Positions 1 to 10,994 of a stretch of DNA of 64,000 nt are shown here, piece by piece. A program made the position numbers and the translations under genes. Source of the stretch: Maylandia zebra (lineage: Eukaryota; Chordata; Actinopteri; Cichliformes; Cichlidae); NCBI RefSeq assembly GCF_041146795.1, contig NC_135177.1:1169060-1233059 (forward strand). Direction: 5' to 3'. Position 1 is the first letter of the stretch. Each line of letters begins with the position of its first letter. A model generated the notes under the pieces. It did no database searches. It was given only the letters and a program-made list of their open reading frames with translations, and was not told the DNA's origin.

Positions 1-1018
1 CCACTTCCCCTGCCAGTGGCGGACTCCCTCAGACATCGGTGCGTTGGTGGTTCTTTGTGTCCGGGGATGGGCGTCCAGGTACACACCGGCTCACTCCTTG
101 GCGGCCGCTTATCGGGGCCTGGAGCCTGGGGCTCGCTCGGGCCACTTCGGAGGTGGGGTGCCCCCGGCCTCTCGGCCTGGGGCTCGGTCACTCAGGCACG
201 GCTGGCTGCTGGCGGAGCTCACGGGCGCGTCACTGCAACTCCCCCTGGCTTCTGCTCCGCGGCTGCTGAGTGAGCCCTCATCTGGGACTCTCCTCAGCTC
301 TTTCTGGGACAGTGGCGCGGCTGCCCCTCTGTTGGTCTTCCTTGGTCTCTTGTGTTCTGGGGGCCTCTGGATGTCTGGAGTTTTGATCTCCTCCATACCT
401 GCTTCATGCCCTGGAGGACGGGGCTGTGGCCCCCCCACACCCTCTAGCAGATCATTACATGAAGGAACCTTTTAAAAAAACAAGCGCGTCCATGCTCACA
501 GGTGTACACACGGGTGATCGCACCCACAAACTACACCCTTTTTGGCTCCTACCTCAAAGCACACTGTGTTCTGTTGATCTTATGTGCTGCACAATAATGT
601 TTAATATTTAGTATTTACTGTCATATTCCCATATATCATTGTGATGTTGTTTATTCTAGTACTCTTGTTCTCTTCTGCTTGTTTTCTTTTTTCTTTCTCA
701 GCAGGTGATCCAGGTGATCGATATATGCATTTTTTTTTCTCTGCCCTTTCTGTTGGTTTATGTTTTTTGCCCTTCTCCCCCATCCCTCTTCTCAGCTGTT
801 TCTCTTTCCCTCTTTCTTTCTCCCCTTCTTTCCCCCAGTCAAGTCTGTCCCGTATTCAGTAAGTGAAAATAAAATAAACAATAAAAGGTGAATCAAATGG
901 ACCATTATGGCAAGGCTGGGATGGTCAATTTGGTAAAGTAAATCCGTTGGGCATCTTTGTTTGCCTTTAGACAACAATTCTGATGGCAAAAGAGCCAAAC
1001 GGGACAGGCAAAATAAAA
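1..1018 (+). repeat. Dispersed retroposon-like repeat, copy 1
   Basis: From about position 330 this stretch matches 29360-30019 in the same order: a 'ctctggatgtctgg' block, a 'tagtatttac' block, a pyrimidine-rich run, a 'gtccc..t...aa.tgaaaataaaa' block and a final 'agccaaacgg.acaggcaaa' block followed by an A-rich tail. The A-rich 3' end and the two separated copies suggest an RNA-copied element on the plus strand. No open frame is convincing in either copy. I do not recognise the family. The first 330 bases are GC-rich and show weaker similarity to the second copy. Confidence 0.55.
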
Positions 1019-1099
1019 AATAAAAAAAAATGACTGAGCCGATTATTAGCCCCTCCCTCGTGCTTTACTCTCGCGCTGCTCCGATCAAGTAGACATAGT

Positions 1100-2216
1100 G
1101 TGTAAACTTTGCTACAGCAACACTGCAAAGTTCACTAAACATAGATGTTTACATTTTTCATTTATTTTTTATATTGCAAACATTTGCACTGTTATCAGTA
1201 TTTGCACACTATTTTATATTGTTTTTTAAAGTCATTATTCAACATATTGTTATTGTTAACCCTTTAAATCCTTGTAGAACCGGAACCGCGGAAGCTAGCA
1301 CAATAATTTGTTTTGCATATGAAACCGGAGGAGTTGTACTTACATCTTATGCCATCAGCTTGTCCTCGGTCACGCTTTCCTTCCACATAAAGCTTTGCAA
1401 AAATTGCATAAAAAGCGCTTGCAGGAACAAAAACATAATATTCCAGAAACACGCTTTGCCGATCCGATCAGCTGTTCGTAACACTTCCCACATTGATAAA
1501 GACGTCAACGCGAACTATCGCATGTTCGCCATTTCCTGTCCGAAACCGGAAGTGACGTCATTTTCGCGGAAAATGTAGTTTTTTACTTGTAGGCCTTAAA
1601 AGCCTATACTGGTGTTTTTATAAGTCATGTTTGACTTTTCTGAATAGTTGCTGGGATGCTCAGAACTCGAATTGCACTGCTGGAAATAGTTTATTTTGAT
1701 GCACCTGCTGTTTTCTTTGCAAATTTGCATCATAGGATTGTTTTTTGTTTTTCCTGCAGTATATAAAAATTGCGGTATCTCCAAAATAAAACTATGAAGA
1801 CACTCAAAATAAATTTCCTGTGGTGGGGAACTATTTTTGTAACTTTTTTGTATTTAAAGTTTTGAGGGATAAACCTCTTAAATTTCCCCAAGTAGAAATA
1901 TATGTAAAAAAACAAAACAAAAAAGATTTTCAATTTTTTTGTAGTTTATTGCACTTTTTTGCAATTAATGTAATTACTATGGACTTAATGCATACATATT
2001 ATTAAAATATGGGCTATAACAGTTGTATTGATGTATAGCAACTTGAAATGCTCCCAAAAATTGCACTACAGCATGTAAAAAGAAAAATATAAGCTCTGGT
2101 GGACTTGGTTCTATGGTAGGTCTTAAAGGGTTAAATAAATATCGTCAAATAATCGAGATCTCAATTTCAGTGAAAATAATCGTGATTATCATTTTTGCCA
2201 TAATCGAGCAGCCCTA
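1100..2216. mobile_element. hAT-type DNA transposon end, interrupted
   Basis: The right end (2131-2216) runs into 'aatcgagcagcccta', the inverse of the 'tagggctg' terminus common in fish hAT elements. The sequence before 1259, an AT-rich run ending 'catattgttattg', appears to be its continuation, because the block between is a clean piggyBac-type insertion at TTAA. No matching left terminus is visible, so the element is probably truncated by the preceding repeat. The left boundary is uncertain. No transposase frame is present. Confidence 0.5.
1260..2130. mobile_element. piggyBac-type MITE
   Basis: The element begins CCCTTTAA and ends TTAAAGGG and is flanked by TTAA at 1256-1259 and 2131-2134, the exact piggyBac target duplication. 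The termini pair imperfectly for about 25 bases: CCCTTTAAATCCT..TAGAACC on the left against CCCTTTAAGACCTACCATAG on the inverted right end. At 871 bp with no transposase frame, it is a non-autonomous element. It sits inside the end of an hAT element. Confidence 0.72.
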
Positions 2217-2747
2217 CTTCAGAGCCACTACTCGTACACACTGAAAGAAGCCAGGCATTTAGGACCACACTGAAAAACCCACCTCCTTAATACTAGATAA
2301 ATACACTTATTTTTGGTGAAGATTTGTTTTTTTTCTTACTAAGATTTCTTGAACTAAGAACAATATCTAGATTGAAATAAAGCTAAAAATAAGTCTTTTA
2401 CACTTATTTCAGTCAACAAATTGAATCTTACAATAAGCCTTACACACTTATTCCAGGCAACCAATCACAGCAATTGAAACTTAAAATACGTTTTAACCAC
2501 TTGTTCTAAGCAAAATGTTGAAGAAATTGAATCTGAAAACAGGCATAAAACACTTATTCTAAGGAACAAATCAAGGCAAATAATCTAAAAACTAGTACAT
2601 TAAATTATTTTAAAGATACACTGCAAAAATATTGAGGAGGGATACAGGAGGGATTCAAAATCACAACACTGGTCCAGGAGAGTGAGTCAAACGATGATTT
2701 TAATGATTTTAATGAACACACGTGTGGGAGATGAACACTGTACACAG
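2217..2747. other. AT-rich spacer with recurring motif, no gene
   Basis: No coding frame or clear terminus is seen. The motif 'acacttatt' recurs at about 2303, 2400, 2446 and 2551, which suggests an old degenerate repeat. The sequence 'cactgcaaaaat' near 2622 resembles fish MITE termini, but no partner end was found. Confidence 0.3.
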
Positions 2748-3764
2748 TAGTGATGTGTGATACCACTGATTTTCTTTCTGATCCGATACCAAGTAATATT
2801 CAGGGTGGTATCGACGATACTGATCCAATACCGATACTTTGTACAACAACTTATTTTATTTATTGTATCTCAAATTATAGCGTCATAATGATTACAGGAC
2901 ATCAGATTTCTTGTTCTTATCCCGATTTTCCCCCCGGACAACAAAATTGAAAAACCATATCGCAGAATTCAGCGTGGCCCAGCCAATTCCAGTCTCCAAC
3001 AATGGAGGCAGCGACTTAGTTTTAATATTGCTCTTATTTCTCTTTCTGGGTCGCAAAAAAACTTTTAACATATTTTCAGGTGAGAATGTAGCTGTGTAAA
3101 CTTCAAATATCTGAGCCAACCGACACGTCGTCCACACATGACTCCAATTACACTCAGCCGTAGTTGTGAGTGCGCACGCCAGCGGCTGCGAGACATTTAG
3201 ACAGCCGTATTTCGCACAGTTTCTTATGAAAGGCGGAAGAGATGGTAAATGGCCTGTATTTATATAGCGCTTTACTAGTCCCTAAGGGCCCCAAAGCGCT
3301 TTACATATCCAGTCATCCACCCATTCACACACACATTCACACACTGGTGATGGCAAGCTACATTGTAGCCACAGCCACCCTGGGGCGCACTGACAGAGGC
3401 GAGGCTGCCGGACACTGGCGCCACCGGGCCCTCTGACCACCACCAGTAGGCAACGGGTGAAGTGTCTTGCCCAAGGACACAACGACTGAGACTGACCAAG
3501 CCAGGGCTCGAACCGGCAACCTTCCGATTACAAGGCGAACTCCCAACTCTTGAGCCATGATCGCCCCTGGAAGAGGAAGTAGTTCCTTTGAATGTAGACA
3601 ATCCGAATGTTATAGTTTCTTTCCACTGTGTTCCTGTTAATGATAAACTACAAATTTACCCTAAATTACTAAAATATCGATATTTTAATATGAGAATCGA
3701 TTCTAGAACATAAATGATTGGTATCAGAGGAATCGATATTTCAGGATCGATCCGCACATCACTA
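2748..3764. mobile_element. Non-autonomous hAT element with nested SINE
   Basis: The ends are inverted: 'tagtgatgtgtg' on the left, and the inverse of 'cgcacatcacta' on the right, reading tagtgatgtgcg. They are flanked by 8-base candidate duplications gtacacag (2740-2747) and gtgcgcag (3765-3772), six of eight matching, as expected for an old hAT insertion. Both subterminal regions are rich in 'atcgatac' motifs. A SINE is inserted at 3243-3567. The interior at 2925-3140 matches, inverted, the interior of the other hAT at 6924-8468. No transposase frame is present. Confidence 0.68.
3243..3567 (-). mobile_element. tRNA-derived SINE (AFC-like)
   Basis: Read on the minus strand, it starts with a tRNA-like head ('ggggcgatcatggctcaaga'), carries a B-box-like 'ggttcgagccc', and ends in the LINE-type tail 'aaagcgctatataaatacag'. 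A 7-base duplication ggaagag flanks it (3235-3241 and 3569-3575). The copy at 59061-59373 is nearly identical, so the family is young. It interrupts an hAT element. Confidence 0.8.
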
Positions 3765-3772
3765 GTGCGCAG

Positions 3773-4720
3773 ACAGCATCGATCTCACTCGAACAATACA
3801 CAATCAGTTGTTTTTATATCATCAGGGAGTATTTACTGATGGCCCTTCCGCGTCATCACATGCATCAGTTTCAAAACCACAAATGTTCTGTTAACAACTT
3901 TTAACACAGTTAGAAAAGAACATTTTCTACGTCTCCACGGCAGGTGCTTCCTGTCGCTGCTGGATGCTCGCTTATCATCTGGAACATTAGCAGCAGTTCT
4001 GCAACAAACTGTTCTTTTGCAGGCACAAAATGCAGTCACAAGCAAAATACGATTAAACTTTCACCTATAAATGAGTCCATCTACTGTGTGGGTGTGTGTG
4101 TATATGTGTCGACCTGAAATGCACTCAGTTTCACCTCTCACCTCACCAGCTAAACCTTGTAACCTTTCCACCAGACAGAAGGCCAGCATGTACACAACTG
4201 AAACTATATGTGTAATATATTGAATAAATGTTTTAATCAAATGCCACTACTCAAAGCTTAATATTAAGATTATAAATGAATAAAACATGATAAAGAATAA
4301 CATGATATAAGTGTTTTATAAGCGTGTAAGCAACCTTTCCACAGCTCTAGGCCACTTTACTCAATAGATCGGCCGGATATCGCGCCGGACGAAGCTTCTG
4401 ACCATCAATTAACTGACTGAGCTTCAACTCTTTAATAAGCACCAAAATGCAATGTGTATAAAATGATTACAGTTGCTCCTGCAATGACAGATTATTAAAT
4501 GATTATGATACCGCCTATAATACAGACTTTAATGTAATGTTAACAGCTTCAATAAATGCTTTAATGCACGTTACGTGGTTACGTGGTTCTAATGCAATGA
4601 TAATACTGATAATAAAATAGCAGTAAAATAACTTCTTTAATCCTACATAAGAATTAAAAAAATAATTCAAGTGTAAATTGCAACTTCAAAACTATCAGGC
4701 CCAAACCTTCCAACACAGAC
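3773..4720. other. Intergenic, nothing recognised
   Basis: AT-rich sequence with a short GT-rich run near 4086-4110. No convincing frame, RNA gene or terminus was seen. Confidence 0.4.
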
Positions 4721-6130
4721 CTAAGTTATATCTTGCTCAAACAACTCTACGTTTGAATAAAAATTTCTACAGCCTGCCATGACTGTTTTGTATGAGCCTG
4801 TGGTGTCTTGCTCATGGATTTTGTCCTTTAACACTTCAGTCTGAATGGCAGACAGAAGCCTTGCCACACATTCAGGATAGGTGAGATGCAGGGTGTAGTA
4901 GTATGCCATAAGATACAGCAAACCTTCTCCGAGGTCATCTGTGGCAAATGTGGTGATGGGAGTGGTTCCATCTGCAATAAGACAGCGGGACCCTTCAAAG
5001 AGCAGAACAGGGCTGATGCTGGATCTTCTGTTGGCAAAAGAAAAACAAAGATAAAATTGTACAATGTACGGAGAAACTCCAACGCTATCAGGGTAGTTCA
5101 AATAACCACAAGTATGTATTAGACTTGGACTTCACTTTATTGCACCCTTTGGGGTGCACCCTTGGGGGTGATACATGAATGATGACAACCATAGATCAGA
5201 TGCGCTACAGTCCATATTAATGTTATTTTTCTTTAGATAGACAAATACTGTATAGAAAATCCCAAATATTCATGCCATTGAAAAATGTAATAAATTCTGC
5301 CTCATCACCGTTAGGATTATGTCTTTACACACTTTAGGAAATGACAAAAATACTGCACCTGTGATAGTTAAATATATAATTATTTCCAATTTCTGTTTTT
5401 AATTTCTTTATGATTTTCTTTATTATTTTTATTGAAATGTTTTGATCTATCAGTGTTTGTGCCATTTCAGACTTCTGCACACGTTCCCAAATATAAACTA
5501 CATTGCTGGAGGACTTGGCATGGATAAAAACACCATATGCCAAATAAACTGTTAAAGTGAAGGCTTTAGGGGCATTATTTGATAACAAATATGAAGAAAC
5601 CCAGACCTGAAGGACAAGAATCAGTGCTTCACTGGCATGTCCCATCTTCTTGGGTGGTGCAGCTTGTGATGGGAAGAGAGTTGGTAGTGCCCTGAACAGG
5701 GCTATGTTTAAACAGAACAGGAAAGAAAGGACTAAATCAACTTTCAGTTCAATATTCAATATTATTGCCATAATTGTAATCTTTCACTTACAACTGTTGT
5801 CACCAGAACTGCTCCATGGTGGCAAAAGCATGTTTGATCCACCACTTGAATCTGCATCATAATCTTCTCCCTGGTCACATGGTGAGATATCCATGAGACG
5901 CCTTTTCTTTAGTTTCATCATAAATAAGAAAACAAAAATAGTTATATTACAGGAGTCCTAAACAAAATGTGTCGTGCTAGGTGTTTTTAAATCAAAAGCA
6001 GCAAAACTTGCCTCTTTGTGAATATGAGCCCACAACTGTTTCCTCCTCATAAAATTTTCAGGCCCTGGAAGCAGGTCCCTTAAATCGCCCCTACTGAGGG
6101 TGTGGAGCAAGACCTCGTCTATGTTGGCAG
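4721..6130 (-). pseudogene. SAM-domain-like multi-exon gene relic
   Basis: Four minus-strand exon-like blocks keep phase through plausible splice sites. Block 1 (6130-6012) encodes NIDEVLLHTLSRGDLRDLLP and then PGPENFMRRKQLWAHIH, like the SAM-like end of the multicopy fish 'SAMD3-like' proteins, and ends at a GC-type donor (gcaagt, 6011-6006). Block 2 (about 5913-5809) ends at gtaagt. Block 3 (about 5704-5600) contains LPTLFPSQAAPPKKMG and ends SEALILVLQ. Block 4 (5027-4721) contains PVLLFEGSRCLIADGTTPIT and YYTLHLTYPECV. Blocks 1-2 and 2-3 join in phase. Joining 3 to 4 at the only good acceptor (5028-5030) gives a stop after about ten codons. A short PTEDP stretch in another frame at the start of block 4 suggests a small deletion. 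It may be a decayed host gene or a transposon-carried copy. The family name is from memory. Confidence 0.5.
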
Positions 6131-6834
6131 CTGTAAATAAAAGTCAGTAACTTTCAAAAATGTAAAAGTTGTACATCTCTTTAAATGTATACATTTGACT
6201 GTTCAAAAAAGGAAACAATTCCAAATTGCCATTTTGTCAAATACCTTTAAATGTAATTTAAATATTTTATTGATTTGACAACATAAAACTGATTCTATGT
6301 AGGTCACTGTCAGTGTGTGCAACACAAAATTCATTTAGACATTAATTTGCATAAATATGCGTATGCTTGGCCCACCATTTAGAACTGAAAGGCTGCAATC
6401 ATCCAAACCCTCCGTGATTTACTGGTGTAGCTTTTGTCAGAACTTTTCCCTGAGGAAAGAAAAACATATGTTTGGGTCAAAAAGAAAAACTGAGTCAAGA
6501 CACCACCTGCCATGGATCCAAAGTCTATGCAATCAGACACCTGGATAAGGTGCAAAAGACAGACTAAGTAGAGCCTGTGTTAATTCCATGGTTAAGTCTT
6601 ATAAAATTGCTCACTTAAATTTTATGACGAGGCTATTCCAAACTAGTTTTCAAACTAAAACTAATAGTGCCCAACTGCTTGTCAAATCATTCAACAAATG
6701 ATCAAAGCTCAGATTAGGCCACTTCATCCATAAGAAAAAATGTTACCTCACTTCAGCAAGGTTAAAGTGACCTGATTTATATGAATAGTTTACAACATAA
6801 ATAATTGGATTATAATTATAATTTTCTTCCTCAC
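6131..6834. other. Intergenic, nothing recognised
   Basis: AT-rich. Any 5' exons of the SAM-like relic should lie here on the minus strand, but I could not identify one. Confidence 0.35.
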
Positions 6835-6923
6835 TGGCAGAACTCAGGTGGTGAGGGTGGGCAGGTGCGTCTCTAACAGCATCACCATCAACACAGGAGC
6901 ACCACAGGGATCTGTCCTCTCGC

Positions 6924-8468
6924 TAGGGCTGAACGATTATGGAAAATAATCTAATTGCGATTTTTTGCCCCAAGATTGCGATTGCGATGCGATATGCGAT
7001 TATTTTTTAAGGTCTTTGTCTTCTGTATTATTAAACAAAGACAAGCAATACATCATATAGTATGGCCAATACTATATTACATTAATTTTAAACTGTTCTT
7101 TCCTGGAAGACAGACCTCTGTTATGATGACATGAGGTGATGCATGAATTGATGACTGACATTTTTATTTAACTTCTTCAATCACAACAGTATATTTGAAC
7201 ATACACAATAGTTTATTTTTAGCTTACAAACATCTGAGCATAAAGTGCTGACAAGGAACCCTGGTGTAAACATTAAAATGAAAGTCAGTACAATGTGCAG
7301 ATTGCAGAAATATACATAAACAAAATCAGTGGCTTTACCACACTCAGTTTTTCGACATCTGTGAACTACTAGACAGTCATTCAATTAAAAAATAATATTA
7401 AATAAATAAAACTAATAAATAAAAAATACACACATCTTACTGATCTCTGCAGTCAGTAACATTACACATAAAGTGCAAACATAATAGCAATTGTATAAAC
7501 ACACACACAAACACGCCTTTAAAATTTAAAGGCGTGAAATTGGACGGTCTAGCCTTCTGATTAGCGTCACCGCTGTCTCGGTGGAGTTTAATAAACTCGG
7601 CCGTCTGCTTCTTGCTATCTAAAATATAACCAGACACTGGTGTAAATTCTCGACTGTCTCATACTTCTGTTTAATAAGTTTTCTGTTTGACGTTTAGTCA
7701 GCTGTGTGAAAACCAAGGAGGAACCCACCCGGGGGATTAATAAAGTTTTATTTTATCTAATCTAATAACTTTAATCTCAGCCAAACCGATTTACTCACGA
7801 ACAAACAAAACACTGAAAAAAGCCCAACAATAACATTTTTAGGTTGTCTAAGTGACATATATATTACGTTTAACCCAAGCAGAGAAAGTCCGCGGTGATC
7901 TGAAAATGATGTGCCGGGAGTTGTGCCGTTCTCGGCCGCATCAGTAACCCTCGAGCTCCCGGCTAGCTATCGAGCTGGTGGGTAGCAGACGCCTCCGAAA
8001 ACGTCGAAGCACTTTTGCAAATATGGGATATCTTGATAAACCGAGCAGATATTTGATGTTTACACAACTACTTTCTCGCCTGAAAATATGTTAAAAGTCT
8101 ATTTTGTGACCCAGAAAGATTAGTATGAGTAATTTTAAAACTTAGTAGCGGCCGCCATTGTTGGAAACTGGAGTTTGGCTGGGCCGCGCTATGAATTCTG
8201 GGATATGGTAGGCCACGAAGGACACACCCGACCCATCCTTCAAATTCGGGGAAAAGGAGGACGCATTTGTCGGCTACATTCGGAGGAGTCTACGAATTTG
8301 GACAGCCTTCGGCGCGTCGCTGTGACGTAATCGGTCTACAAATGCGGCCTCAGGATGCAGCCCATGAATTTGGACATGTCCAGAGTATAATCGCAGCCTT
8401 TGCGGTTAGAAAATTGCACTTGATCATGTTGCGATATTATCGCAAATGCGATATATCGTTCAGCCCTA
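6924..8468. mobile_element. Non-autonomous hAT element inside a LINE
   Basis: The termini are tagggctgaacgat on the left and atcgttcagcccta on the right, perfect inverses. The 8-base duplications are cctctcgc (6916-6923) and cctcttgc (8469-8476), one mismatch. Removing the element and one duplication restores the LINE reading frame (VLS then PLLYS). Subterminal regions are rich in 'attgcgat'. It is 1,545 bp long with no transposase frame. The interior around 8035-8250 matches the other hAT (2925-3140) in inverted orientation. Confidence 0.85.
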
Positions 8469-9255
8469 CCTCTTGCCACTGCTCTACTCCCTCTACACTT
8501 CAGACTGTGTGGCCACCCATGGCTCCAACACCATTGTGAAGTTTGCTGACGACACAGTGGTGTTGGGTGCCATCTCCAACAACGATGAGACGGCCTACAT
8601 GGATGAAGTGAAGAATCTGGCATCGTGGTGCCAGGACAACCACCTCCAGCTGAACGTCAGCAAGACCAAGGAGCTAGTGGTGGACTTCAGAAGGGGTCAG
8701 CACAGAGACTACAAGCCCATTATCATCAATGGAGCTCCAGTGGAGAGGGTGCAGTCCTTCAAGTATCTTGGTGTCCACATCTCCTCAGACCTGACATGGG
8801 CTGCCCACATTCAGGTCCAGACCAAAAAGGCTAGGCAGCGCCTGTATCACCTACGACAACTGAGGAAGTTCAGGGTCTCTCCAAAGATCCTCAGGATTTT
8901 CTATACAGGCGCTGTGGAGAGCATCCTCACACAGAACATGACATCGCGGTTTGGGAACAGCTGTGTGAAGGACCAAAAAGCTCTCCAGAGAGTGATCCGT
9001 ACAGCAGAACGCTGCTGCAGGATTGCTCTCCCCCCGCTTCAGGACACCTACACCAGGAGATGCTGGACTAGAGCAGCGCAGATACTGAAGGACCCGTCCC
9101 ATCCTGGCAACAAACTGTTCCAACTTCTGCAATCTGGTAGAAGGTTCCGCATCTTCTGGGCAAGGACAGAGAGACTCAAGAGGAGCTTCTATCCCCAAGC
9201 CATCCGTGCCCTAAACACACACACCCGCCCTCTCACATCATCTATAATTGACTGA
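8469..9255 (+). pseudogene. LINE reverse transcriptase, C-terminal part
   Basis: The open frame continues the RT domain from upstream of the hAT insertion. Visible motifs are VKFADDTVVLG (the catalytic YADD-type box), LQLNVSKTKELVVDF, FKYLGVHISSDLTW, and the C-terminal TRRCWTRAAQILKDPSHPGN region typical of fish jockey/CR1-like LINEs, ending at a stop at 9255. In an active element this protein would make cDNA from LINE RNA at the insertion site. Everything before the palm domain (endonuclease, finger motifs) is missing and the frame is split by 1.5 kb, so the copy is dead. After 8476 the frame has no stop, so the truncated copy is only moderately old. Confidence 0.75.
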
Positions 9256-9425
9256 GACAGGACTCTTCCAGACACTAAACCAAGGCACAATGTACATTTC
9301 AATTCCTTTAATTTTAAATGTGTTTATACTGTCTATCCTGTAAAATAGTCAGATGTCTATTCATATTAATGTACAGAATTCACCTGCTTGCTGCTACTAC
9401 TGCACATTCACCCAATGTATATACT

Positions 9426-9427
9426 AC

Positions 9428-9476
<49 letters not shown>

Positions 9477-9477
9477 A
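9426..9477. repeat. TA-rich microsatellite
   Basis: Alternating (ta)n with 'tac' interruptions lies in the 3' untranslated part of the Rex-like LINE, before a C-run. Confidence 0.9.
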
Positions 9478-9649
9478 TGTTCTTCCTCTACACCCCCCCC
9501 CCCAATTTTTTTGCACATGTCGAGGAGCGTGGCAGGCTACATTTCACTGTGTGTTATACTTGTATAACTATGCATGTGACAAATAAAGAACCTTGAACCT
9601 TGAACCTACCTAGACGGTGTCTTGGCAAGTTTTCAGGATTTGTCACACA

Positions 9650-10322
9650 AATTTGACCTCCCTCGTTCAGCTTATTTAGATACTTCCAAGTTCGTCACTT
9701 CCTTCAGCATCATAACCCTGACTTTGCAAATATAACTCCATTTACTGCTGTAGAGGATCTGTTGAAACTAACATTTAAGTCTAAAGGTCTAATCTGAAGA
9801 ATTAGTAATTGTATAGCCTCCTTTCAGAATATAACAATGGCAAAGATCAAAGCAGACTGGGAGAATGAGCTGGGGGTGGTTTTGGAGGAGGAGACCTGGG
9901 AGAGCGCTCTTTTAAGAGTAAACAACAGCACTTTCTGTGCCAAATTAAACATCATACAGTTCAAGATTCTACACCGCATTCAATACTCCAAGGCAAGACT
10001 GGCCAAAATATTTCCAAACATAGATGCAAGCTGCGAGACATGTAGAAATCCCTCTGCAGATTTAACACATATGTTTTGGTCATGTCCAACTTTAAAAGCC
10101 TACTGCTCAACAATTTTCAAAACATTGTCCGAAGCATTGAATGTTGAGCTTCAACCCAATGCAGTTATGAGCATATTTGGTGTCACAGAGAGAAGACATA
10201 GAACACTAAGTAACAGTCATAAAAACATAGTCGCTTTCACTACACTGCTTGCAGCAGAAGGATATTGTTGCATTGGAAATCAAAAAAGCCACCCAAAGCG
10301 GCTCTGTGGTTCAGTGACCTGA
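9650..10322 (+). pseudogene. L1/Tx1-like ORF2 C-terminus
   Basis: Before the open frame at 9837, the same frame encodes FRYLQVRHFLQHHN, a motif typical of the L1/Tx1 ORF2 C-terminus, then hits a stop near 9796. The open part continues with WENELGVVLEEETWES, QFKILHRIQYSKARL, a CETC zinc-knuckle-like pair and the THMFWSCPTLKAYC block seen in Tx1-type elements. The premature stop and missing RT domain make it non-functional. The function in intact elements (RNA binding and target-primed reverse transcription) is inferred from the family. Confidence 0.65.
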
Positions 10323-10911
10323 CACAATTTATACAGTTGGAAAAGATAAAGTACGCTCTCAAGGGGTCGAAGGAGAGATTCTTTGCTGTTTGGGATACAT
10401 TTAGAGAAAATTAAAACCATACCCACCTGAAAGATGCTTTTTTATTTTTTCTGTGTGATTGGGATTCATTTTGTGTAAACTATTCCCCTTTAAGTGCACA
10501 TCTTCAAATATGGTGAACTTCCTTGTACCTCATTTAAATTCACTTTATTCATTTATTTATTTTAATTTCTTTCCCCTTCTGGATCGGTGTCCAATATGTT
10601 CTTGGGGTGGGGTAAATATATAAAAAGGAGCATTGTGGCCTTGCTATATCTATGTCTTTGTACACAGCAAATCCAGCATGTCCAAATTAACACTGTCGGA
10701 TTTGATTTCAACACTATTAAAGTGTCTATATGCCCATATGGAAAAGATATATATAAATCTTATAAAGTTTTTATCTGTCTTGTATGAAACTTGTATGAAA
10801 AGCATACAAGAGTGAAAACACATATAAGATTCCTTGAAAAATTATATAATGAAACTTGTATGTTTTGTATACTTACTAAAAAAAATATATGAAAGTAATG
10901 AGAAAGTGGCC

Positions 10912-10994
10912 ACTTTCATGAGTAAATCATGTAAGCCTTATATGATTTATATATGATTTACTCATGAAAGTAGCCACTTTCATGAGTAAATCAT
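10912..10994. repeat. Long hairpin plus third repeat arm
   Basis: Arm 10912-10930 (actttcatgagtaaatcat) is perfectly inverted at 10953-10971, a 19-bp stem with a 22-base loop. A third copy in the first orientation follows at about 10976-10994. It lies in the left arm of the unclassified DNA element. Confidence 0.85.

Larger units (their letters stand above)
6835..9607 (+). mobile_element. Rex/CR1-like LINE fragment, split by an hAT
   Basis: A 5'-truncated non-LTR retrotransposon begins in the reverse-transcriptase domain. Its coding sequence reads up to NTGAPQGSVLS at 6922, is broken by the hAT at 6924-8468, and resumes with PLLYSLYTSDC after 8476. The 3' untranslated part contains a TA microsatellite, and the end is the short tandem tail 'ccttgaaccttgaaccta'. 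The C-terminal half with FADDT and a closing 'SFYPQAIRALN' resembles the Rex1/CR1 group rather than L2. That assignment is from memory. Confidence 0.75.

Noticed and set aside
5334..5771. 145-codon minus frame taken as one gene
   Set aside because: Only about 35 codons (LPTLFPSQ to VLQ) belong to the SAM-like gene; the rest is intron read-through.
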